Positions 1 through 10,791 of a stretch of DNA of 64,000 nt are shown one piece after another. A program made the position numbers and the translations under genes. The DNA comes from Phaeosaccion multiseriatum (taxonomy: Eukaryota > Ochrophyta, other classes): NCBI GenBank assembly GCA_965112735.1, contig OZ218951.1:4774001-4838000 (forward strand). The letters are read 5' to 3'. Below the pieces are notes generated by a model. It saw only the letters and a program-made list of their open reading frames with translations, ran no database searches and was not told the DNA's origin. Numbering within the stretch: the first letter of the stretch is position 1; each line of letters starts with the position of its first letter.

Positions 1-182
1 CGGGGTGACCTTGCTTTTCCATGAACGCCAATGAAAGAGTTACACAAGTGAAGGCGAACAAGAGACAAACCCCTTCCCCCTTTTTCTGTGGTTGCGTTGC
101 CTGTGATCCCCCTCCAAGGCATGCCATGCTGCCCCCCTGGGTGCTGCCGCCGTTCGTGCTTGCCCCAACGCCTCCCATTATC
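1..182 (+). repeat. Dispersed repeat, inverted copy at 23940-24116
   Basis: About 180 bases here match the reverse complement of 23940-24116 with scattered substitutions and small gaps. Shared landmarks are CGGGGTGACCTTGCTTTTCC, the phrase around CCAATGAAAGAGTTACAC, and CTCCAAGGCATGCCATGCTG. The copy may run off the left edge of the window. No open frame is shared convincingly between the two copies, so I read it as a non-coding repeat rather than an exon. Both copies lie close to ankyrin genes. Confidence 0.7.
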
Positions 183-895
183 CGAGAGTCGCCCCCACAC
201 AGCTATTTGCCCCATTCCTTCCTCCCCTCATCGTTTCATCCAAGTCTTCGGCCGCTGCTGGCGGGCTGGGGATCGGTGAGGTCTACTTCGGGGGTATGGG
301 AGCTCAAAGCTGCCAGGCAGGCCGCAGTCGTGAGTCATATGGGCCGGAGGGGGAGATGGAGAGAGACGGAGGGGCAGTCGTGAGTCATATCCAAGGAGTC
401 TTCGCCGATCTGAAAGTGTCAAAGTGCTTTGAGCCATAGACCTGCACAATCCCCCAGAGTGTGTGTGCACCGCTTCTTCTCTCGCTCCTCTGCTGATTCC
501 AATACTCCCTCTCACAGCAGCCAGGCAGAGCAAGCAACAAGCAACGCCAGCCTTCTCCACTCATGGCCCTGTGCTACTGTGGCACGTACACACTCCATCA
601 CTCCTTTTGACGAGCCGCATCCTCGCCCCCCCCGTCCTGCCCGCTTGCTTCTCGTGCTTTCCCTCGAACAAGCAACTAGCTATGACAATGACACCCCCCC
701 GCCGCCCGCCCCCCCCCGAACTATTCTGCACCCCACCCCCCCCCCGTGCGCTTGCACTCTTCGCTCCGCCTCTCGGGTGGCTCTGGCTGTGCCTAGCTAC
801 TCCTGGCTGCCTGAAGCCGTGTGCTGTCCACCGGAGCTCTCGCACCAGGCAGGGCGGGCGATGACCCCAGCGACTCCCCTACCACCCTTCTAAGG
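183..895. other. Intergenic, no supported gene
   Basis: This is pyrimidine-rich sequence with C-homopolymers near 690-745. The open frames are proline- and serine-rich, overlap on both strands and show no splice logic. I see no supported gene. It forms the 3' flank of the minus-strand ankyrin gene. Confidence 0.5.
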
Positions 896-2270
896 TTACA
901 AGTAGAGCTCTTCAGAAGGAATCCCCTCCAGCGCGAGCAGCTCAACGGCAATCTCATCCAGCGCTTCGGGGCGAATCCCCCTCTGCAGTGGGCCCCCTTG
1001 CGCCTGCTGTGGACTGCGCCCCTCCGTCTCCCAAACGACGCGATGGCAGATCCGCATCATGTCCGCCACGTCCAGCGAGTCAAAGAAGCGCCCATCAGCA
1101 GCCACAAGGCCACGGACAACTTCATCAAGGCCCTGTTCGCGAGCCCGAGCCAGAGCCTCGGCAACGGAGGCCCCTGCCGCAAGCAGTTCTTGCACGGCCT
1201 CCTCGTTGTCTCTGCTCGCGGCGTCCAGCAGGGCGGTTTTAGGTGGAGAGCCTCTTATCCTGTCCACCTTCGCCCCAGCATGGACTAACACACGAATCAC
1301 CTTCGCATGGCCCTTCGAAGCTGCCACATGAAGCGGAGCGCTCCCGATGGTTGTCAAAAGGTCTACTGTTGCGCCTGCCGATAGCAGGGCCTCCACTACA
1401 GCACAATGGCCTCCTTGAGAAGCAAGAAAAAGGGGCGAAAACATGTCTTCACCTCCGACTGCATCGATGCACGCGCCAGCCGCAAGCAGAACACTCACTG
1501 TCGAGAGATGGCCATGATGGGCTGCGAAATGCAGAGCTGTTCGGGAGAGGGTATCCCTGCTCTCACTGTCCGCGCCACACGCAAGCAGCTGTCGAGCAAC
1601 GGCAGCATGGCCTGCTTCACAAGCCTCATGTAAGGGGGTGGAGCCCCCTTCATCTGCTGGATCCCTCTCTGCACCTGCGAGAAGCAGCTGCTGGACAATG
1701 CCTAAATGACCTCCTCCCGATGCCGCATGTAGCGGTGTCCAGTCCGCCGTGGTCGCCAAATTCGGGTCGGCATCAGCGGACAGCAGCTTCTCCACAACCC
1801 TCCCATGCCCAGCCCAGGCGGCATCATGCAGCGGCGTCGCACCAGTCTCGTCCATCGGATCAATGGCAGCGCCAAGAGAGATCAAATGGTGCACCATGGC
1901 TTCCAGGCCGAATCTGCTGGCCACATGCAGGGCACTCGAGCCGCCTGGCCCTGCCGTCCTGTCTATAGACGCCCCTTCTTCAAACAGCATCCCAACCACA
2001 CCAACTCGGTCGTTCGCGGTGGCCAGAATCATTGCTGTGCTCCCCCCTCCATCGATGGTCTCGTCCAGGCATGTCTTGTTTCCTCCGCTCTTCCGAATCA
2101 ACGCCCTCGCAGCTTCGCGGATGCTCTTGGTGCGCTCCCCACACGCGATGGCCTGAAAAAGTCGCTTGGCCTGTTTAGAAAGGGAGCGTCGCTTGGCGTC
2201 AGCGCAGCAGCACATCGAGAGGGGGGTGGTGGCCAGGCACGGAGGGAAACAGCCAGCTCGCTCGCGCCAT
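896..2270 (-). CDS. Ankyrin-repeat protein, singleton of the local family
   Basis: This reads as about nine ankyrin repeats of 33 residues with good consensus (for example TPLHDAAWAGHGRVVEKLL), so a protein-protein interaction scaffold is likely; the partner is unknown. The C-terminal block after the repeats (FDSLDVADMMRI) corresponds to the ALDLMR block of the other ankyrin genes here. Homology places the start of the main exon at 2170, after an acceptor reading AAACAG. The other family members have a tiny phase-0 first exon, and a matching one exists at 2270-2241 (30 nt, MARASWLFPS, donor GTGCCT), giving 434 residues. The alternative is an unspliced start at 2215 (MCCCADAKRR). I prefer the spliced form because the junction aligns with the paralogues, but the short exon is inferred. 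Confidence 0.75.
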
Positions 2271-3316
2271 GTTTTAGACTGTTGCTCTAGCTATCATTTG
2301 CTTGGGGGGCTGGAAGACTGATGACGGGGTGACATAGGATGAGGAAAGCAGCGGGAAGGCACAACACACCCCGCCCCAGCGTCGCTCGCAGCCTCGCTCA
2401 CCTCCTTTGTCTCGCAAAAGGCTCTTCTCTCCATCTCGTCTCAGCCAGAGGAACCTTCGCTCAAGCCCAGCCCCGCCGCCCCCCTGTGATCGCCAGGCAG
2501 AGATAGATAGATAGAGAGAGAGAGAGAGAAAGAGAGACACCCGCAGGAACCAGGACTGCGACTCTCAAGCAAGGCCGGAGCCTCACAGTCGCCACACGTA
2601 CGGGCGGGGGCCCTACTAGAGAAGCCGATACAAGCGCCCTATCTGTGAGCACCGGCCGGACTCACACTTTGTGCATCAGGCAGCAGGCAACCGAGTATAG
2701 TGTGTAGAGTTGGATGAAGAATGGGGCAAGGAACCGCTGCTTCGGCCTACTTCCTGTAAGGGACGGATCTTGCAGCAGCGAGGAGGGACCTGTCTTGGTC
2801 ATGTAGCCATCGTTTCCCCCTACCAAATGTGTTTTGTGCACACTATCCCGCTTGGCCAACGCGGACTATCTCTCCTCCCTCTCTCCTCTCCTCTCCTCTC
2901 ACTATCTAAGCGTCGTATCCTGTTCGGTCCCGCGTGCTTCGCGTCCTCTTGCCTTCTACTCTATTCACAGTGCGTTGATTTCGCGCTTCGCCTTCTGCCC
3001 TCTCAGATGGACGCCTGCGCTAACAAGTCAAAGCCGCTCTACTCGCGTCGCGTACTCATTCCACTTCATGAGCTCGCCTTCCCGCCCGCTTCTCGAAGAG
3101 CAAGCGAGGTGAAAGCCTGGAGGGAATACTATTGATTACACGTTTCTCCCTCCTCTGTCCGGCAGATGAACGCAAAGGCTGTAAGGGGTACCTCTCTCGC
3201 TGCTCCTTCTGATATAGACTGCCTGACTGGCACAAGCGAGAGTGGCGCTACTTTTTCATCTCTTAAGGTCGTGGTTGCCCTGCCATCCCCCGCATCGCTC
3301 ATTCCCTCCTACTCGC
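2271..3316. other. Intergenic between two ankyrin loci
   Basis: I find no supported gene. The stretch holds a short GATA/GA tract near 2501-2535 and CT-rich runs near 2871-2905. It includes the 5' flank of the ankyrin gene ending at 2270 and the 3' flank of the ankyrin pseudogene. Confidence 0.5.
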
Positions 3317-4755
3317 TCATCCCATCTCCTCCGCCATGCTCTCCCATGTCTCGCTCTGCACCCCCCCGGGCCTCTCCAGCGGCAGGATTCCGCTCTCCTT
3401 GCCGAAGGTCGGATCCGTCCTTCGCATGAGGTCCAGCGCGGTTTGGGACCGGAAGAAGGCTGCTGCCGCCTCCATAAGTCGCTGCTCGATGCCGAGGCCG
3501 GGCTGACACCGCCGTGCCCCAGCCAAGGCCTTGTCCACCGAAGCACCGGCCGAGAGGAGCTGCCGCGCAGTCCCGTGCTGGTGTCTGCTGATGGCAGCAA
3601 GGAGAGGGGTGGCTCCGCTTGATGCCGTGATATCGATGAGGGATCCCGCAGAGATGAGACGAGCGACGACGGCCTCGTGCCCAAACTGCGCGGCGAGGTG
3701 GAGGGGTGCAACGCCCTTGTGGGTCCTTTTGTCCACACGTGCTCCCGCAGAGAGAAGCTTTCCCACCCCGGTGTCGTGTCCATGTTGAGAGGCAACGTGG
3801 AGAGGAGTGAAACCGTCGAGGTCAGCCTTGTCGATGCTGGCGTGGGCCCTGATGAGCTGCTGTACAACGCCCCCATAAGCGGAGTATTCCCTTGATTATC
3901 TGCGTTGTCCACATCCGCTTGGGCTGAGATGAGGTGCCTTATAACAGAGGTATGCCCGAAGTGAGAGGCAACATAAATCGGAGAAAAACCCTGCTCCTCC
4001 CTCAAGTCGGCATTAGCACGCGCCGAGAGCAGCCGCTGCACTATCGTGGATTGCCCCTCTTGCGATGCCGCGATCAAGGGAGTGACTCCTGTGGCATTCG
4101 CTTGGTCGACAGGTACTCCAATGTCCAACAGCCGCCTCACCACCTATCGTGTCCGTTGCTGCTCGCCAGTATAATCAATGGCGTGTGTCCAGAGGGTCCC
4201 CCTCTGGTGCTGAACGAGGCCCCTTCCCGCAGCAGCAGGTCCACGATATCCAACCGACCGTGTCGTGCACTCCCAAGTAATGCGACGTGTCCATTGTCAT
4301 CGATATGCTGATCCAAGCTCGCTTTGCCTTGTTTGGTGACAAGCTTCTTAACCAGCGCTCTCACAGTGGCAAAGCTGTCTCCTCTTTCCAGAGCCTGTCC
4401 GAGTCGCCGCGCCTGGTGTTGAGAGCAACACGTTCGGGGGAGACACGTACATTCATGGGATAAAAGGGATCAGCAGGCGGTTGCGCTTCGGAAGCGTCAG
4501 CTGAGCTTTCCACCCCAGCTATCGTATCCGCACCTCCTCCCTCATCTCGGCTTCCACCCCAGTTAACCTATCCGTAGCGCCCCCCCTTGCTTTGCTCTCT
4601 CCGAAACACAGAGGCTATCTTACTGTGCTTCAAAAGCGGGAGAGAGACGCATACACCGGATAAAAGGGGATAAGAGGAAGTGGATGAAGCACGAAGGATT
4701 CGCAGAGGAGGGGGCTAGGTCGTACCTCGGGTGTTAGTGCTGCCTGCTGCACCAG
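3317..4755 (-). pseudogene. Decayed ankyrin-repeat gene, family A
   Basis: The locus aligns along its length with the intact gene at 31253-32756. Exon 1 would be 4755-4726 and the donor GTACGA is kept, but the ATG is CTG (CTGGTGCAGCAG against ATGGCGCAGCAG). Exon 2 starts at 4412 after CAACACCAG and reads ARRLGQALERGDS. Near 4143 one base is missing (GACACGATAGG against GACACGATCAGG), which causes a frameshift. Near 3865 about 26 bases of an ankyrin repeat are deleted, causing a second frameshift. The 3' part then reads normally through GARVDKRTHKG to the family C-terminal block and ends in AEEMG. Start loss plus two frame disruptions support a pseudogene. Its orientation is opposite to the array at 29-36 kb. 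Confidence 0.8.
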
Positions 4756-5544
4756 CAAGCGCTCCCCCCCATGAGGCGACGAGCTAACGAATGTAGAGGG
4801 ACGGCTTATACCCCCCTCCTCCATCCGCGAGCTAGGAAAAGAGAAAAGGAAGGAGGGAGAGAAGGAGGGGGACGCCTCGAACGCCGCCGGATCATCCCTC
4901 GGCTGCCATCCCTCAACTCTTCTGTGTAATCGGATCGTACTCGGGTAGCCGGAATGCAGCAATAATAGTAGTATAGGCGTTTACACCATTCGCAAGATGC
5001 TTCAGGGGATGGCAGGAGAAAAACAGGGCGGCGGCTGATGAGGGAAGGAGGGCAAGAGAAGTCTCACTCGTGGATCTTACGGCGCCCATGTCTGCATTGC
5101 TGGGTTCTTGCGTCCCGCCCTGCGAACTAGGGACGGGACATGCAAGGAGGACCAATGGGAAATCCCTTAGGAGCGGGGGTGGCGGTGGTGAAGAGCCGCG
5201 GAATCAACCCTGTCTTCAGAGCCTTGTTCGGAAGCTGGTAAGCACATGCCCTGTGAATAGGCAACCCACCCTTCTTCAGAGCCTTGCAAGATAGTGTAAA
5301 GCAACAAACGAAGGATGTTGGCGAGCAGGACGGCCGCAGACAGGCTGCAATTCTTTTTGCTTTGTGCTCTTAACCTCTTCCCTCGCTTTCCTCCATGGAG
5401 TGTCCTGGTTCAAGTTGCCGGTGTTTACCCACCAAAGAGAAGAACACATAACCTGCCCCGTCCTAACTCTACTACATCTCTTTGTAACCACACTCTGTCC
5501 ATACGCACTCCCCATTGACCCTCCCCCCTCCCCCGTCCCTTCAG
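4756..5544. other. Intergenic and unresolved 5' end of the Tubby-like gene
   Basis: The first mapped Tubby exon (5545) needs an upstream exon ending in phase 0. One candidate starts at ATG 5315 (MLASRTAADRLQ) and would leave at a weak donor at 5414. The short frame at 5070-5294 is another possibility. Neither is convincing. Flank sequence of the decayed ankyrin gene fills the left part. Confidence 0.3.
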
Positions 5545-6057
5545 GAAGCTGGCCTTGGTGGGAGAGGGGACAGTGGCGACGCGGCAGCTCTCCACAAGGC
5601 AGAGACCTTCACTCTGCTGGTGGAGCAGCTTCGAGGCATCTCTACACACATCGACACGTGCAGAAACGGATGCCCTCTGGGTAGCCGAGAGCGACGCGTG
5701 CTGGTGGACCAATTGGAGGCATACAGGCAGCTCAAAGCATACCACCAGGAGCAGCAGCAGCAGCAGCAGGAGCATCAGGAGCAGCAGTACCGTCCGTTAC
5801 CTTCGCTTGAGGCGGATGAGGAAGAGTAAGTGCTGTCCACGGGTGCACACCCACACACAATGCTCTCCTCCTAGTCAGAGAATCCCTCTTTTATCGTCTT
5901 GTTCTGTACTCCTCTCGTGTAAGCCTGACATGCTCCCTCCAAAACTCGTCGTGCTCTCTCCCCCCACCCCCCCCTCTCCTCTCTCTCTCTCTCACGCTCT
6001 CTCTCTCTCTCACGCTCTCTCTCTCTCTCTCACGCTCTCTCTCTCGGTCTCTCTCTC

Positions 6058-6101
<44 letters not shown>

Positions 6102-7954
6102 CCCCTCTCTCTCACGATCTCTCTCTGTCTGTCTGTGTGTATGTGTGCGTGTTCTGTGCATGTGTCACATGTACGCCATCAGGACGCTTGCGCTACGCCT
6201 CGACTTCGCCTATCTCCCCGCGAGAGGCCGGAGCTCCACACTTCACAGCAGCAGCATCAGCACCGAGCGGAGGCGGAGGAGGTCAGCAGCAGCGGAGAAA
6301 GCAGCGGCAACAGCAGCGGTAGCAGCAGCCGTCGGGAGAGGGAGATTGGACAAAGAGGGGGGGTGGATGGGCGGCGCTGCTCACCGGGAAGGAGGGTTGC
6401 TAACGTCAGGGGGGGAAGGAGTGGAGGGCGGAGAAGGAGGCGGAGGCGCAGGAGGAGGTGGAGGAGGAGGAGGAGGAGGAGGGGGGGGAGCGGAGGGAGG
6501 AGAGGGGGGCTTGTCGGGAAGTGGGAGCAGCAGCAGTGACTTTGTGTACACGCTCGCACCCACGGCTCCAGGGTTACGTAAGAGCTGCGTAATAAATAGA
6601 GTGCGCGCAGGACTACGGGTGACCTTCAAGTGCCATCTGCAGGCAGAGGTTATCGTGGACGAGGCAGCAGCCGCCGCAGCAGGGGCCGGGGTGGGAATCG
6701 TCAGTGAAGGGTGGCGAGGAGGAGGAGGAGGAGCAGGAGGAGGAGGGGGAGGAGAAGGAGGAGGAGGAGGAGGAGGAGGAGGAGGGGACGGGCAAAAGCG
6801 GAGTCGCCCGAGCGCAGTGAAGCCTCCGCCCCGGAGTGGAGGGGGTGGGATGCTGGAGATGGGCAGCTCACTGATGCGGAATAGGTGGGTGAGGGGAGTG
6901 AGGGAGGGAGGGAGGGAGGGAGGGAGGGAGACATGGAGCGAGGGAGGGAGAGTTTGAAGGAGTGCGGGGGGGTGGGGGTGGGAGAGAGGGAGGGAGGGGG
7001 GAGAGGGACGGAGGGAGTGAGTGGGAGATGGAGGGAGGTACGGAGGGAGGGAGGGGGGGAGGGAGGGATGGATGGAGGGAGGGGGGGAGGGAGGGAGCGC
7101 GGAGGGCGGGTGAGGGAGAGAGGGAGGGATGGAAGGGCGGGGATAGGGAGGGAGGGAGTGGGTAGGTGAGGGGGTGAGGCAGTGGTTGGGTGCGTGCGTG
7201 GGTGGGTTGGTGTGTGGGTGGGTGAGGGTGGAAAAGAGGGAGGGATGGAGAGAGGCAGGGAGGGAGGGAGGCAGGGATCGAGTGAGCTATGAGTGAGAGC
7301 GGTGTTCTAGAGGTCGAGCCCGCGGAAGCAGAGAGGAAACGACCAGTAGGAAGAGGTGGGCGTGTGCCTGCGCCTGTGTGGTAGGTGGCTTGGAGGAAGG
7401 GCTTCCGCTTGCAGCTTAGAAGTCTATTTTTTTCTCCCCTTTGGCGGGGAAGGGAAATGCACCACACCTGCTTCCACATCCCCATCTCACCCCACTTCTT
7501 GCCCCTCTGAAACACCTCACTCCTCCTCCTCCTCCTCCTCCTCCTCCTCCTCTCCCTCCTCCTCCCCGCCCCTCCTACTCCTCCTCCTCCTCCTCTTCCT
7601 CCCACCTCCGCTGTAGATCCTACCTACCGTCAATCGGGAGCAGCAACACCGGGCCTAGCACCAACACTAGTGGCGGTAACAACAACAACAACAGCAACAG
7701 CAACAGCACCAACAACTCCACCCACACCACCAACGCCAACACCACCAACGCCACAAGCTTCGGAGGTAGCCCCATCAGCTCCTCCACCCGCCTCCCCTCA
7801 CTCAAAGACTCTCTGAAGGACAACGCGCGCTTCCTCCTCAGCACGAGAAGGAGCAGGAGCTCGTCAGCTGCCAAGGCTCTCTCACACGTGTGGAACGCCC
7901 CTGGGGGGTTCAAGGACAAGGCGGCATTGGCCAGAGTCAGTACGCTGCAGGTCG

Positions 7955-7987
<33 letters not shown>

Positions 7988-8024
7988 TAGGTGTGGGTGT
8001 GTGGGTGGGTTGGTGGGTGGGTGT

Positions 8025-8083
<59 letters not shown>

Positions 8084-10290
8084 TGTGCGTGTGTGGGTGG
8101 GTGTGCGTGTGTGTCATGTACTGGAGTGTGTACTTGAATAGACCAGATGCCCCTTCCCCCCCAGATGGCACGAAATGAATGACCAACGCGCACACGCTCC
8201 TCACAGGTGGACCTCGAGAACGCTGAAGGTGCGCGCGCTCCTGTCACGATCACGATTGTCAGCGGCTCCTTGCTGCACACTCACGCACAGGGAGGGAGCA
8301 AGAAGGACGGGGGAGGGATGGGAGGGGGAGGGGCCGGGGGGTCGCCCTTGGGCGACGACAGCAGCGCATGGAGGTGTGTGTATGTATGTGTGTGTGTGTA
8401 TGTGTGTGTATGTGTGTGTATGTGTGTGTATGTATGTATGTGTGTGTGCGTGTGAGCGCGTTCGTGCGTGGGCTCACATGCCTGCCCACACAAGGAGCCG
8501 CATGGCCCGACCAACCTTAGGGCCTGCCCCTTCGGCCTTCGCTGCCTCCGCCACTGTAATGCTACTGCTGCTGCTGCTGCTGCCGCCGCCGCCTCTGCCC
8601 CCACCACTGTGCTGCTGCTGCTGCTGCTGATTACCACTGCCTGTTCTTTAATTGACCCGCGCCCTTCCCTCCCTCCCTTGCCTGCCACCCTCCCTCCCTC
8701 CCTCCCTCCCTCTCCTCTGCCCCCCTACCTACCTACTCCAGCTCATCCGTGGTGGTGCATGTGGCGTCCGTAGGCAACGACCGCCTGCTTGACCTCACTG
8801 CCGTTGTGCCAGACCCCTCAGCCTCAAGGCAGGTGCGAGCCGGCGTCTTGCGTAGGCTGGAGGAGGTGCATCACCAGTTGGTGATACAGCAGGGGGGCCC
8901 AAACAATGCCTCCTCCTCTTCGTCCTCCTCTTCCTCCTCTCAGCCGGCGAGCGGGGCGCTTTTCAGCGGAAAGGGGGGATCTCCAGGGGGGATCGGAGGA
9001 AACAAGAGCAGAAAGCTTGAGGCGGAAGCCGCAGCAGCAGCAGCAGCAGCAGCAGGAGGAGGAGGAGGAGGGGCTGTAATCTCAGCCTCAGCTTCTTCCT
9101 CAACCTCTTCTTCCACCGATACCGCCATCCCTGTCCCCGTGGCCCCCTCCTCCTCGTCCTCCTCCCCCTCCCCCTCCTCCTCCCCTCCTCCTCTACCCAC
9201 TTCCTCCCCACGCTCGCCTGCGGAAGTGAGCACGGCATGGGAAGGCGTACTGCAGTGGGCCTTTGCCGAATGTTATCGCACGGGAGGAGTGGCTCCTCTG
9301 GGCTTTCTCTGCCTCAAAAGCAAAGTGCCCCGCTGGAGTGCGTGGGAGAGTTGCTACACACTCTACTTTGAAGCGGGCGTGGAGAGGGTCAGGGAACCGT
9401 CTCGGAAGAACATTTGTCTGGCGGTGGTACCAAAGTCCACGTATGCATCGTCGTCATCCAACAGCAACAATTGGCGACCGCAGCAGACGCGATTGGGGAG
9501 GGGCAGGCTCTCTCCTCCACGACCACACAACAACACGGGCAAGGGAGGAGGAGGAGGAGGAGGAGGAGAAGGAGCGATGGGTAGCAGCGCCAGGATGAAT
9601 GGAACCAAGGGCGGCGGGGTTCGACGCACCCAATCCTGTACGTAATGTGTCTCGTTTGTTAGGCTCCCTCTTCACCCACCCCGCACATGCACACACAATC
9701 CCTTGCTTCGTGCCTGCCATCACCACCGCTGACATGGTACCCCCCTCTCCCCCTCCACCCTTTTGGTGGCTGGGTGCTCTTGGGTGGGCGGGTGAGTGGG
9801 TGCCTACTTTTGGGGCTTCTGCTCACTCTTTTGGGTACACTTCTGCTTCCGACCCAGTCTCGTGCTACGATTTACTCACTCACTTCCACTGCTGTGCCGC
9901 CCCTCTCACAACCCTATCCACACTCCACACTTCCTCTCTGCTTCCATGGCACACACTCGCCACAACCAACACACACAAAACACGCACATACACACGCGAA
10001 CCCATACACGCACACGCACACACAAACGCACACACACACGCACACACACACACGCACACACACAACACACACTCACGCACAAACACACACGCACCCACAC
10101 ACACGCACAAACACTATTAGGGAGCGGCGGTGACTCGGTCCCTCGAGAGTCCCCCGACGAAGTGCTCCGCGGCTCTCCGATGGTGCTGCAGATGGGCAAG
10201 CTCACGGACGATTGCTTCTCTCTAGACTTCACAAGCCCGCTCTCTGCTCTGCAGGCCTTCGTCATTGCCATGGCTGCGCATGACAGTTGA
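5545..10290 (+). CDS. Tubby-like protein, C-terminal Tubby domain
   Basis: Tubby-domain proteins bind phosphoinositides at membranes and act in ciliary trafficking or signalling. Six exons chain in phase: 5545-5825, 6183-6884, 7617-7950, 8207-8373, 8742-9637 and 10121-10290 (TGA), 849 residues, with the 5' start unresolved. The last exon reads LQMGKLTDDCFSLDF then PLSALQAFVIAM, the classic Tubby terminal strand and helix. Exon 5 carries WESCYTLYFEAGVERVREPS and NICLAVV, matching the strands before it. Exon 3 has RFLLSTRRSRSS, like the FLLAGRKR strand. Exon 2 has INRVRAGLRVTFKCHL, resembling the domain start. The domain is stretched by Gly, Ser and Asn inserts, so it is far longer than the usual 260-270 residues. 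Introns carry CT, GGGA, GT and CA tracts. Family assignment is firm; the first exon is missing. Confidence 0.82.
5974..6125. repeat. (CT)n microsatellite in Tubby intron 1
   Basis: Long CT tract with small interruptions (CTCACG, CTCGGT, CTAT). It forms an extended polypyrimidine run ahead of the acceptor at 6182. Confidence 0.9.
6890..7290. repeat. (GGGA)n-rich tract in Tubby intron 2
   Basis: Purine-rich GGGAGGGA-type repeats span most of the intron and cross into GGGT repeats near 7195-7225. The open frames here (poly Arg/Glu/Gly or Ser/Pro) are repeat artefacts. Confidence 0.85.
7957..8115. repeat. (GT)n microsatellite next to the donor of Tubby intron 3
   Basis: GT repeats with GGTG interruptions begin within a few bases of the donor at 7951. 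A similar GT/GTAT tract begins directly at the next donor (8374-8450). Confidence 0.9.
9960..10112. repeat. (CA)n-rich tract before the last Tubby exon
   Basis: CACACA and CGCACA repeats lie just upstream of the acceptor at 10120. This is an exception to the usual sense-strand GT bias in this window's introns. Confidence 0.85.
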
Positions 10291-10791
10291 GGGGCAGAAG
10301 CGATGGTAGCTCAAGGAGCAAGGGATGGCAGCTAGTGGTTGCGGCAGTGGGGGTGTTCGTGGTGGTGGGGGTGGTGACGGTGATGGGTGGGGACGGTGGG
10401 GTGGTGGGATTGTTAAACGTGATACCACGCATTATTGCACGTACATTATTGCTCCTTTTTGCGGAATATCTTTGGACTGCCCCAGCAAAAGAGCGGGAAA
10501 ATCCTTTAGAAAAAGAAATAGAAACGGTTGTTTGCGATGCATGTTTTCGTACATTGATAGAGAAATACAAATTAAAAGAAAAGAAGGATTGGTCGTGCTT
10601 GTGGACAGAAGAGACGCAGCCCTCGTCCTGCACAATTGAATGGGGTCGGTCTGGGGGCATCGACATGGCGTATCGAGTATCGACATGTGAAGCCGCCGAT
10701 GATATGAACATGAATGGATTAGGTACGTATGCCCCCCAGCCGCATAGCCCCTCTGGACCCCACCCCCTTCTCTCTCTCTCTCTCTCTCTCA
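10291..10791. other. Convergent 3' intergenic region with an AT-rich open frame
   Basis: This lies between the Tubby stop and the helicase stop, tail to tail. Bases 10420-10640 are clearly more AT-rich than the surroundings. A plus-strand frame stays open from 10287 to 10814 and reads, in part, ENPLEKEIETVVCDACF and LIEKYKLKEKKDWSCLW, which look protein-like. No splice sites, homologous family or start context are evident. It could be 3' UTR, an inserted fragment or a small gene. Confidence 0.4.

Noticed and set aside
5394-5420. First Tubby exon starting at ATG 5394
   Set aside because: It would end in phase 2 at its GTGTTT donor, whereas the next exon at 5545 needs phase 0.
6381-7605. Pro/Leu/Ser-rich minus-strand proteins opposite the Tubby gene
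   Set aside because: They are antisense shadows of GGA/GGGA repeats and Gly-coding exon sequence, without splice logic.
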